Below are positions 1 through 6,283 of a DNA stretch of 11,616 nt, piece after piece. A program made the position numbers and the translations under genes. Numbering within the stretch: position 1 is the stretch's first letter; each line of letters begins with the position of its first letter. The stretch is from Paracoccaceae bacterium. Lineage in GTDB: Bacteria; Pseudomonadota; Alphaproteobacteria; Rhodobacterales; Rhodobacteraceae. Below the pieces are notes generated by a model, which saw only the letters and a list, made by a program, of their open reading frames with translations, did no database searches and was not told the origin of the DNA. The stretch lies in the NCBI GenBank assembly GCA_007131945.1, contig SLPP01000298.1, positions 1-11,616 of the forward strand. The letters run 5' to 3'.

Positions 1-169
1 AACCGGTTCCACCAGAACCGCACCGTCTCGTGGCCGATCTCGATGCCGCGGTCGTGGATCAGGTCCTCGACGTTGCGCAACGAGAGCGGGAAGCGGGTGT
101 AGGGCATCACCGCGAGGCGGAAGATCTCGGGCGCGTCTCGAAATGGCGGAACGGGCTCGGCCAGGGCAT
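1..169 (-). pseudogene. IS6-family transposase, frameshifted and cut by the window edge
   Basis: An ATG at 169-167 opens a frame reading MPWPSPFRHFETRP, which matches the usual IS6 transposase start (pattern PSPFRYFKTSPE). The family sequence then continues in a different frame, with EIFRLAVMPYTRFPLSLRNV followed by an EDLIHDRGIEIGHETVRFWWNR-type stretch up to the window edge. Joining them needs one extra base at about 129-131, where CGC-CC-GAG should read as Arg-Pro-Glu. The starting frame meets a stop about 20 codons in. This region is the N-terminal zinc-ribbon/helix-turn-helix part; the DDE catalytic core would lie outside the window. Most likely an inactivated copy; a sequencing error is the alternative. 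IS6 elements are not known to use programmed frameshifting. Confidence 0.8.
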
Positions 170-208
170 GCGGGAAGGCTACGCAACCGCCCTGCCCCGC
201 TCGAGCCA

Positions 209-227
209 GGTTTGTATGAGAGTGCCC
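209..227 (-). repeat. candidate terminal inverted repeat of the IS6 element
   Basis: Read on the minus strand this is GGGCACTCTCATACAAACC. It starts with GG, carries a CACT-like block and ends A-rich, as IS6-family ends do (for example the IS26 type). The distance from its outer end to the transposase start is 58 bp, which fits the family. The partner repeat is outside the window, so this remains a candidate. Confidence 0.35.
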
Positions 228-255
228 AGAGCAGCGAGGAAGATGCAACGGTGAC

Positions 256-330
256 TGGCTGGGGCGGTAGGATTCGAACCTACGGTACACGGTACCAAAA
301 ACCGCTGCCTTACCACTTGGCTACGCCCCA
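256..330 (-). tRNA. trnQ: tRNA-Gln (anticodon UUG), CCA encoded
   Basis: The minus strand folds into a complete 75-nt cloverleaf. The 7-bp acceptor stem is TGGGGCG with CGCCCCA, including the weak U1-A72 pair common in tRNA-Gln. The D stem is GCC/GGC around an AAGTGGTAA loop, and the anticodon stem is GCGGT/ACCGT with one G-U pair at its outer end. The loop is TTTTGGT, with anticodon TTG at 298-296. A 5-nt variable region follows, then a T stem GTAGG/CCTAC with loop TTCGAAT, discriminator G and an encoded CCA. It decodes CAA and, by wobble, CAG. It lies 64 bp downstream of the nucleotidyltransferase gene on the same strand and could be read from the same transcript or from its own promoter. 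Confidence 0.97.
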
Positions 331-394
331 ACTGAGCCGGCTTGTAGCCAAGGGCGGATTGCCGCGCAAGGGGCGTGCAACAAAAAGCGGCCGG

Positions 395-994
395 TCACGC
401 GGGCGGCGCGTGGCGGCGGCGCCAGCGGGCCCAGTCTTCCGGCGTGTCGAGATCGGTCGTGGCATGCGCCTCCGGCAGGCCGATCAGGCGCGGCGGATGC
501 GCCGCAAGCAGGCCGCGGGCGCCAAGATCGCCCGACAGCGTGGCGAAACCGGCGAGCAGGCGGGCAGGAAAGACCACCGGATGGCCGGGGCTGCCGTCGC
601 CGGCGGTGGCGCGCAGGGGCGGGCCTTCGGGATCGAAGGCGCCGGCCATGCCGGCGAAGTCCTCGGAGGTCAGCTCGGGCAGATCGGCGGGGCAGAGCAT
701 CAGCCCGGCCGCGCCGATCCGCTGTGCCCAGTCCGCCGCCGCACGCAGCGAGGCGGCGAGACCCTCGTCGGCATCGGCAACGACCAGCCGGGTCACGGGC
801 AGACCGTCGAGCGCCGCCTCGCGCGCCGGGTGATCCGGAGGCAGCGTCACCGCCACCGGCCCGATCCCGGCGGCAAGCACCCGCTCGGCCATCCGGCGCA
901 GGAGCGGGGCGCCGTCGATCTCCTCCAGCAGCTTGTCGCGGCCGCGCATCCGCCGCGCGCGTCCGGCCGCCAGCAGGGCGACGGCCAGCGCCAT
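395..994 (-). CDS. MobA/MocA-like nucleotidyltransferase (probable molybdenum cofactor cytidylyltransferase type)
   Basis: The 199-residue protein has the NTP-transferase (GT-A-like) fold signature. The nucleotide-binding loop is LAAGRARRM at residues 8-16, followed by KLL at 21-23. The metal-binding aspartate sits in PADLP (102-106), where MocA proteins have CDQP-like motifs. GHPVVFP follows at 137-143, GARGLL at 158-163, and the C-terminal DLDTPEDW at 181-188. MocA-type enzymes load CMP onto molybdopterin for xanthine-dehydrogenase-family enzymes, and MobA loads GMP; length and motifs favour the MocA group. The exact nucleotide and acceptor cannot be read from sequence. The ATG lies one base after the livM stop (TGA-G-ATG) with only a weak Shine-Dalgarno of its own, so translation is probably coupled to livM. 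No molybdoenzyme gene is visible in the window, so its role beside a transporter is unexplained. Confidence 0.82.
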   Translation of the reverse strand: MALAVALLAAGRARRMRGRDKLLEEIDGAPLLRRMAERVLAAGIGPVAVTLPPDHPAREAALDGLPVTRLVVADADEGLAASLRAAADWAQRIGAAGLMLCPADLPELTSEDFAGMAGAFDPEGPPLRATAGDGSPGHPVVFPARLLAGFATLSGDLGARGLLAAHPPRLIGLPEAHATTDLDTPEDWARWRRRHAPPA

Positions 995-995
995 C

Positions 996-2342
996 TCAGC
1001 GCTCGGGGATCAGCCCGCGCGGTGCGAAGCGCAGCATCAGGAGCAGCGCCAGACCCATCATGATCAGCCGGGTATGCGCCGCCTGGGCCATCAGGTGCTG
1101 ACGCAGCCCGCTGTCGGCGGGAAGGCCCGAGGTCACCATGTCCATGAACCAGCGCCCGGCCGGTTCGGCCTGCACCCAGAGGAACCAGATCACGAAGCCG
1201 CCGAGGACCGCGCCCCAGTTGTTGCCCGAGCCGCCGACGATCACCATGACCCAGATCAGGAAGGTGAAACGCAGCGGCTCGTAGCTGCCGGGCGTCAGCT
1301 GGCCGTCGAGCGTGACCATCATCGCGCCCGCCAGCCCGCAGGTGGCCGAGCCGAGCACGAAGATCATCAGGTGCCGGCGGGTGACGTCCTTGCCCATCGC
1401 CCGCGCCGCCGTCTCGTTGTCGCGGATGGCGCGCATCATCCGCCCCCAGGGCGAGTTCAGCGCCTTCTCGGCGAGCCAGATCAGCGCCCCGAGGACGAGC
1501 GTGAACAGCAGCGCGTAGCCGGTGAGTTCGACGATGCGCGCGGTCTCGGACAGACCGAGCCCGAGGCGCTCCGCCAGGTTCTGCACCCATTCGTATTGCT
1601 GCAGCGTCACCGGCCGGGGCACCGCGCGCGGGATGCCGACGACATTGTTAACGCCGCGGGTGAGCCAGCTTTCGAACTTGAGCACCGCGATCACGATCTC
1701 GGAAATGCCCAGCGTCGCGATCGCCAGGTAGTCCGAGCGCAGGCCCAGCGCGACCTTGCCGACGACCCAGGCGAGGCCCGCCGCCATCGCCGCGCCGACC
1801 GGCCAGGACAGGATCACCGGCAGCCCGAGCCCGCCCAGATAGCCCTCGGTCGCCGGGTTCACGCGCGCGATCGCGGTCGTCGCGGGGCCGAAGACGAAGC
1901 TCGTGATCGTGTAGCCCACGACGAGCGTGCCGATCAGCGCCAGGCCCCGCAGCCTGCCCGGCGCCATCCTTTTCCAGACGATGATCGCGGCGAAGATCGT
2001 GCCGGCGCCGAGCATCAGCCCGAGCATGGCGCCGAAGCCGCCGGCCGCCCAAGCCTCGGGCACCGGCGGCATGGCGATCAGCACCGCGGCCAGCCCGCCG
2101 AATGCGGTGAAGCCCATGATGCCGACATTGAAGAGCCCGGCATAGCCCCATTGCATGTTCACCCCCAGCGCCATGATCGCCGAGATCAGGCTCATGTTGA
2201 GGATGGTCAGCGCCAGAACCCAGCTCTGGAACATGCCGGTCGCCGCCAGCGCCAGCGCCATCAGCGAGAAGAGCAGGACGTTGCGCAGATAGGCGACCGT
2301 GGGTGCGGTGGCGGCGGGATGCGCCGCTTGCTGGACACTCAT
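996..2342 (-). CDS. livM: HAAT/branched-chain amino acid-type ABC transporter permease LivM
   Basis: This is a 448-residue inner-membrane permease, slightly longer than E. coli LivM (425). Several hydrophobic segments are visible: about 21-50, 52-92, 103-123, 134-153, 176-195, 273-291, 325-345, 360-390 and 427-440. The cytoplasmic EAA-type loop that contacts the ATPases is WGRMMRAIRDNETAARAMGK, residues 299-318, and the protein ends in the family-typical FAPRGLIPER. The start MSVQQAA (ATG at 2342) is preferred over an upstream in-frame extension: it overlaps the livH stop as ATGA, and the extension would be out-of-frame livH sequence with no membrane character. It pairs with LivH to form the translocation pore. 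Annotation as LivM is by family; the transported compound could be an amino acid, amide, urea or carboxylate. Confidence 0.93.
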   Translation of the reverse strand: MSVQQAAHPAATAPTVAYLRNVLLFSLMALALAATGMFQSWVLALTILNMSLISAIMALGVNMQWGYAGLFNVGIMGFTAFGGLAAVLIAMPPVPEAWAAGGFGAMLGLMLGAGTIFAAIIVWKRMAPGRLRGLALIGTLVVGYTITSFVFGPATTAIARVNPATEGYLGGLGLPVILSWPVGAAMAAGLAWVVGKVALGLRSDYLAIATLGISEIVIAVLKFESWLTRGVNNVVGIPRAVPRPVTLQQYEWVQNLAERLGLGLSETARIVELTGYALLFTLVLGALIWLAEKALNSPWGRMMRAIRDNETAARAMGKDVTRRHLMIFVLGSATCGLAGAMMVTLDGQLTPGSYEPLRFTFLIWVMVIVGGSGNNWGAVLGGFVIWFLWVQAEPAGRWFMDMVTSGLPADSGLRQHLMAQAAHTRLIMMGLALLLMLRFAPRGLIPER

Positions 2343-3349
2343 AGCGTGCGCCCCTTGAAGATGCCGGTCGGGCGGAAGATCAGAACGATGACGAGGATGC
2401 CGAAGGTGACGGCGAACTTGTAGTCCACCGGCAGGATCTGCATCAGCCCGGTCGGCTCCCATCCCTCGGGCAGCAGATGGGTGAAGACGCGCCGCCAGGC
2501 ATAGGTGATCCCCATCTCGGCGAAGGCCACGACATAGCCGCCGATGATCGCCCCCATCGGATTGCCCAGGCCGCCGACGATGGCGGCGGCGAAGAAAGGC
2601 AGCAGAAGCTGGAAATAGGTGAAGGGCCGGTAACTCTTGTCGAGCCCGTAGAGCGTGCCGGCAAGCACGATCAGCGTGCCGGTGATCGCCCAGGTGATGA
2701 CCACGACGCGTTCGGGGTTGATGCCCGAGAGCAGCGCCAGATCCTCGTTGTCGGAATAGGCGCGCATCGACTTGCCGGCGCGCGTGCGGTTGAGGAACCA
2801 GAAGAGCAGCACCATCGCGATCAGCGCCACGACGATGGTCAGCGCCTGGGCCGAGCGCAACGCCAGTCCCTCGGCTAGGCCGGTCCAGTCGCGGAACTCG
2901 CGCACCGAGATGATGAAGCGCTCGCCATCGGCGAAGCGCTGCTCGCTCGGGCCCATGACGAGGCGGGTGATGCCGTTGGTGACGAACATCACGCCGAGCG
3001 CCGCCATGACGAAGATCATCGGCTTCGCCTTCACCTTGCGGTAGAAGCGGTAGACGGTGCGGTCGACGGCGAGAAGGTAGAGGATCGTCGCGGCGATCCC
3101 GAACGGCAGCGCCAAGAGCGCGGTCGGGAGCGGACCAAGCCCGATCCCCTGCGCCTGAAAGCCCCAGGTCACGAGAATCACCACCGCCGTGCCCAGCGCC
3201 ATGATGTCGCCATGGGCGAAATGCGCGAAGCGCAGGATGCCGTAGATCAGCGTGATCCCCAGCGCGCCGAGCGCGATCTGGCTGCCATAGGCGAGCGCCG
3301 GGATGAGAACGAAATTCGTCAGCGCAACGATGGCGTTGAGCGGATCCAT
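2339..3349 (-). CDS. livH: HAAT/branched-chain amino acid-type ABC transporter permease LivH
   Basis: This 336-residue integral membrane protein is somewhat longer than E. coli LivH (308). The signature ALGITLIYGILRFAHFAHGD-like stretch lies at residues 29-48, where the family has GLxLxYGVLRxxNFAHGE. Membrane segments are evident at about 12-36, 50-66, 75-95, 111-131, 168-186, 216-236, 247-280 and 312-328. The EAA-type coupling loop is TRAGKSMRAYSDNEDLALLS at residues 189-208, with GLGNPMGAIIGG at 260-271. The extra length lies mainly around residues 130-165 between membrane segments. The start has a GGAGG ribosome site and sits 3 nt after the livF stop. The 3' end overlaps livM by 4 nt (ATGA). 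It is the partner permease of LivM in the same complex. Confidence 0.94.
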   Translation of the reverse strand: MDPLNAIVALTNFVLIPALAYGSQIALGALGITLIYGILRFAHFAHGDIMALGTAVVILVTWGFQAQGIGLGPLPTALLALPFGIAATILYLLAVDRTVYRFYRKVKAKPMIFVMAALGVMFVTNGITRLVMGPSEQRFADGERFIISVREFRDWTGLAEGLALRSAQALTIVVALIAMVLLFWFLNRTRAGKSMRAYSDNEDLALLSGINPERVVVITWAITGTLIVLAGTLYGLDKSYRPFTYFQLLLPFFAAAIVGGLGNPMGAIIGGYVVAFAEMGITYAWRRVFTHLLPEGWEPTGLMQILPVDYKFAVTFGILVIVLIFRPTGIFKGRTL

Positions 3350-3352
3350 CGG

Positions 3353-4087
3353 TCAGCCTCCGAGGAAGGATTTGCGCACTTCCGGATCGGCCAGCAGCGC
3401 CTCCCCGGTATCGGTGTAGCGGTTGCGGCCCTGGACGAGCACGTAGCCCTTGTCGGCGATGGCCAGGGCCTGTCGGGCGTTCTGCTCGACCATCAGGATC
3501 GAGATGCCGGTGCGCGCCACCTCGATGATGCGGTCGAAGAGCTCGTCCATGACGATGGGCGAGACGCCGGCCGTGGGCTCGTCGAGCATCAGCACCGTCG
3601 GCTTGGTCATCAGCGCGCGCCCCACCGCGACCTGCTGACGCTGGCCGCCCGAAAGCTCGCCCGCCGCCTGCCGGCGCTTGTCGCGCAGGATCGGGAAAAG
3701 CTCGAAGACCTGCTTCATCGTGCCCGAGAAGTCGTCCTCGCGGATGAAGGCGCCCATCTCCAGGTTCTCCTCGACCGTCATCGAGGGAAAGATGTTGGCG
3801 TTCTGCGGCACGAAGGCCATGCCCTTGCGCACGCGCGCCTGCGGGCTGAGGCCGGTGATGTCCTCGCCATTGAGCCGCACCTGCCCCTCGCGCAGTTTCA
3901 GCATGCCGAAGACGGCCTTCATCGCGGTCGACTTGCCGGCGCCGTTGGGGCCGACGATGACCGCGATCTCGCCCTTCTCGACCGCGATGGTGCAGGAATG
4001 CAGGATGTCGGCGCCGCCGTAGCCGCCGGTCATGGCCTCGCCGATGAGCACCGCGTCGGCACTGGGCGCGAGCGCGTGCTCAGACAT
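3353..4087 (-). CDS. livF: HAAT-type ABC transporter ATP-binding protein LivF
   Basis: The 244-residue cytoplasmic ATPase has all the expected motifs: Walker A GPNGAGKST (46-54), Q-loop glutamine at 95 (VPQNANIFP), signature LSGGQ (145-149), Walker B VLMLDEPTAG (165-174), and the switch position as glutamine in VEQNARQA (200-207). That glutamine in place of histidine is normal for LivF. It forms a heterodimer with LivG to drive uptake. The ATG lies inside the end of livG (8-nt overlap, ATGTCTGA), preceded by AGGAGG, so translation is coupled but has its own good ribosome site. An N-terminal extension of about 15 residues precedes the first ATPase strand. Nothing looks degenerate. Confidence 0.95.
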   Translation of the reverse strand: MSEHALAPSADAVLIGEAMTGGYGGADILHSCTIAVEKGEIAVIVGPNGAGKSTAMKAVFGMLKLREGQVRLNGEDITGLSPQARVRKGMAFVPQNANIFPSMTVEENLEMGAFIREDDFSGTMKQVFELFPILRDKRRQAAGELSGGQRQQVAVGRALMTKPTVLMLDEPTAGVSPIVMDELFDRIIEVARTGISILMVEQNARQALAIADKGYVLVQGRNRYTDTGEALLADPEVRKSFLGG

Positions 4088-4871
4088 GGCCGACCTCCTG
4101 AATGACCTTGTTCTTCAGCCCGGTGCCCAGATAGGCCTCGATCACCGCCTCGTTGGCCTTGATCTCGTCGAGCGAGCCCTCGGCCAGCACCTTGCCCTCG
4201 GCCATGCAGATCACCGGGTCGCAGATGCGGCCGATGAAATCCATGTCGTGCTCGATCACCACGAAGGTGTAGCCGCGTTCCTGGTTGAGGCGCACGATGG
4301 CATCGGCGATGGTGTTGAGCAGCGTGCGGTTGACGCCTGCGCCGACCTCGTCGAGGAAGACGATCTTGGCGTCGGTCATCATCGTCCGGCCAAGCTCGAG
4401 GAGCTTCTTCTGCCCGCCCGAGATCTGGCCCGCCTTCTCCTCGGCGATGTGGTCGATGGTGAGGAATTCGAGCACCTCGTCGGCGCGGCGGCGGATCGCC
4501 TCCTCCTCCTGCCGGACGCGGCCGCGGTGGAACCAGGCGTTCCACAGATCCTCGCCCGACTGCCGCGGCGGAACCATCATCAGGTTCTCGCGGCAGGTCA
4601 TCGAGTGGAATTCATGCGCGATCTGGAAGGTGCGCAGCAGCCCCTTGTGAAACAGCTCGTGCGGCGGCAGGCCGGTGATGTCCTCGTCATCCATGAAGAC
4701 CCGGCCCGATGTCGGCTCCAGCACCCCGGCGACGACGTTGAACAGCGTCGTCTTGCCGGCGCCGTTCGGACCGATGAGCCCGGTGATCGAGCCCCGCGCG
4801 ATCTCCAGCGAGGCGCCGTCGACGGCGTGGAAGCCGCCGAAATGCTTGTGCAGGTTCTCGACCCTGATCAT
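4080..4871 (-). CDS. livG: HAAT-type ABC transporter ATP-binding protein LivG
   Basis: This 263-residue ATPase is the longer of the two, as usual for LivG. Visible motifs are Walker A GPNGAGKTT (34-42), Q-loop in TFQ (Q83), signature ISGGQ (150-154), Walker B IVFLDE (170-175) and H-loop His208 in VIEHDMDF. Two deviations stand out. The signature starts with Ile instead of Leu, and the D-loop approach reads LDEVGAGVN, so the usual Pro after the catalytic Glu is Val. The catalytic Glu175 itself is kept, so the protein is probably active. The LivG-type C-terminal extension (about 230-263) is present. The start has GGGAG 9 nt upstream. A terminator-like hairpin lies 45 bp upstream, between this gene and the binding-protein gene. 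Confidence 0.94.
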   Translation of the reverse strand: MIRVENLHKHFGGFHAVDGASLEIARGSITGLIGPNGAGKTTLFNVVAGVLEPTSGRVFMDDEDITGLPPHELFHKGLLRTFQIAHEFHSMTCRENLMMVPPRQSGEDLWNAWFHRGRVRQEEEAIRRRADEVLEFLTIDHIAEEKAGQISGGQKKLLELGRTMMTDAKIVFLDEVGAGVNRTLLNTIADAIVRLNQERGYTFVVIEHDMDFIGRICDPVICMAEGKVLAEGSLDEIKANEAVIEAYLGTGLKNKVIQEVGHV

Positions 4872-4915
4872 GTCGAACTCCCGTTGGAAGGACTCCGTCT
4901 TGACGCGGAGCTTTC

Positions 4916-4951
4916 AAAAAGGCCCGGGAAGCTGGTTCCGCTCCCCGGGCC
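4916..4951 (-). terminator. intrinsic terminator or attenuator between the binding-protein gene and livG
   Basis: On the minus strand a 12-bp stem (GGCCCGGGGAGC with GCTTCCCGGGCC, one G-U pair) closes a 7-nt loop and runs directly into TTTTTG. It starts about 20 bp after the binding-protein stop and lies upstream of livG. This is the standard arrangement for partial termination that leaves binding-protein mRNA more abundant than mRNA for the membrane components. Whether read-through is constitutive, or livG has its own promoter, cannot be told. Confidence 0.85.
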
Positions 4952-4972
4952 GGGTATCGTCTGCGCGACCGA

Positions 4973-6157
4973 TCAGTGGAAGGTGATCGTGACGATCTGC
5001 CCGTCCTCGAAGGTGTATTCGCGGTAGGTGCCCGCCGCTTCACCCGGTCCGATCAGGTTGACGTTGGTCGCGCCGATATAGTTGACCTCGCCGCCATCGG
5101 CGAGGATCTGCAGACCGCGCGCCAGATCGCCGGCGTGAACCTCCTCGCCCGGCGCGTTGGCCACGTTGAGCACATTGGCGGCGATCCCGGCCGGGGTCGC
5201 CTCGCCCGCGGCCTGCGCGGCAAGCGCCAGAAGCGCGGCCGCGTCATAGCTCTCGGCGACGAAGGACGAGCCCCAGTTGATGCCGCCGGCCTCGCCGGTG
5301 CGGGCCCAGTTCTCGGCCGCATCGCCGACCGGTGAGGGCACCGTGCCGACAACGCCCGCGGCGGCATCGACGCCGACCATCTGAGCCAGATCCTCGGAGA
5401 AGACGCCATCGCCGACGAAGAACTGTTCGAACGCACCGAGCTCCCAGGCGGTGCGGATGACGTTGGAGCCGCCGTCGACATAGCCCAGAACCATCAGCGC
5501 ATCGCCCCCGGCCGAGGCGAGCGAGCCCACTTCCGCCGAATAGTCGCCGCGCGCTTCCTCGTGCGGGATGCTGATGGTGACGGTACCGCCCAGCGCCTCG
5601 AAGGATTCGACGAAGGCGTTGGCCAGGCCGGCGCCGTAGTCGTTGTTGGTATAGGTCACGGCGACCGAAGTCAGACCGCGACCATGGACGATATCGGCCA
5701 GCAGTTCGCCCTGCCGCGCATCCGAGGGCGCGGTGCGGAAGAACAGCCCGCCCGAGTCGAAGGTGGTGAAGCCGGGCGAGGTCGCCGAGGGCGAGATCTT
5801 CGGGATGCCGGTCGCCATGGCGACATTCTCGAGCACAGCGCGGGTCACGCCGGAGCAGTCCGCGCCCATGATCGCGACGACGCCATCCGACGAGATCAGA
5901 CGCTCGGCCGAGGCCTGCGCCAGCGCCGAGTCGACGCAGCCGGTATCGGCGCGCACCGGCCGGATGGTCTTGCCGCCCAGCCACAGACCGCTCTCGCTGA
6001 TCTCGCGGAAGGCCAGTTCGGCGCCGTCGGCCATGTGGCCGGTCAGCGACTCGATCGGGCCGGTGAAGCCCAGAAGCACGCCGATCGGCACCTCCTCGGC
6101 CAGCGCACTGCCGGCCGCAAGGGCCGAGACGGCGGTCGCAAGTAGCAGCTTTTTCAT
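4973..6157 (-). CDS. periplasmic binding protein of a HAAT-type ABC transporter (LivK/LivJ-like, Peripla_BP_6)
   Basis: The 394-residue protein starts with a clear Sec signal peptide: MKK, a hydrophobic core, and GSALA|EE with cleavage after residue 20. The mature part is a type I periplasmic-binding fold. VPIGVLLGFTGPIE at 23-36 is the first strand and loop. Cys74 and Cys101 are placed like the disulphide of leucine-binding proteins, and SPSATSPGF (122-130) is the usual ligand-contact segment. TYTNNDYGAGLA (168-179) opens the second lobe. It captures the substrate and delivers it to LivHM/LivGF encoded just downstream. The start has GGGGAG 8 nt upstream. The ligand cannot be named: the family binds branched-chain amino acids but also amides, urea and aromatic or short acids. 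The only promoter space is the 126-bp gap after the regulator gene, unless the two are cotranscribed. Confidence 0.92.
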   Translation of the reverse strand: MKKLLLATAVSALAAGSALAEEVPIGVLLGFTGPIESLTGHMADGAELAFREISESGLWLGGKTIRPVRADTGCVDSALAQASAERLISSDGVVAIMGADCSGVTRAVLENVAMATGIPKISPSATSPGFTTFDSGGLFFRTAPSDARQGELLADIVHGRGLTSVAVTYTNNDYGAGLANAFVESFEALGGTVTISIPHEEARGDYSAEVGSLASAGGDALMVLGYVDGGSNVIRTAWELGAFEQFFVGDGVFSEDLAQMVGVDAAAGVVGTVPSPVGDAAENWARTGEAGGINWGSSFVAESYDAAALLALAAQAAGEATPAGIAANVLNVANAPGEEVHAGDLARGLQILADGGEVNYIGATNVNLIGPGEAAGTYREYTFEDGQIVTITFH

Positions 6158-6251
6158 GGAACACTCCCCATCGGTTTTCGTTGCCGGGGCAGATTAGCGT
6201 CCGGTTTCGTCATTGAACAGAGGGATTTGATGCGCCGTGCCGATCAATTAC

Positions 6252-6276
6252 GCGCAAGCGTCCGCACAGGTTGCGC
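6252..6276. promoter_or_regulatory. candidate operator: inverted repeat upstream of the binding-protein gene
   Basis: GCGCAA and TTGCGC form perfect 6-bp arms separated by 13 bp, about 19 bp centre to centre, roughly two helical turns. The site lies 95-119 bp upstream of the binding-protein start and just past the regulator stop. A dimeric regulator could bind here, but AraC-type proteins more often use direct repeats, and a GC-rich genome produces such pairs by chance. No convincing -35/-10 pair was found in the gap. Confidence 0.25.
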
Positions 6277-6283
6277 CCCGGCC

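Larger units (their letters stand above)
1..227 (-). mobile_element. IS6-family insertion sequence, partial (5' end only)
   Basis: The minus-strand protein encoded here has the N-terminal sequence typical of IS6-family transposases, so this is the upstream end of such an element; the rest lies beyond position 1. I place the outer boundary near 227. A sequence there, read on the minus strand, begins with GG and resembles the start of IS6-family terminal repeats, and it lies 58 bp from the transposase start, close to the spacing in IS26-like elements. The boundary is an inference because the other end and any target duplication (8 bp in this family) are outside the window. The element ends about 29 bp from the 3' end of a tRNA-Gln gene. 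Confidence 0.55.

Noticed and set aside
120..169. Programmed frameshifting as an explanation for the split transposase.
   Set aside because: No slippery heptamer is seen, the break lies only about 13 codons from the start, and IS6 transposases are normally a single frame.
380..394. T-run (TTTTTG on the minus strand at 387-382) just after the nucleotidyltransferase stop as an intrinsic terminator.
   Set aside because: No convincing stem precedes it; only a 4-bp GCCG/CGGC pairing across the stop codon is possible.
933..2423. Plus-strand open frame of about 496 codons opposite livM.
   Set aside because: His/Arg/Asp/Gln-rich translation typical of the antisense of a GC-rich membrane-protein gene; no family resemblance.
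2343..2462. 40-residue upstream extension of LivM.
   Set aside because: It lies within livH in another frame, has an Arg/His/Asp-rich composition, and the ATGA overlap with the livH stop gives a better start.
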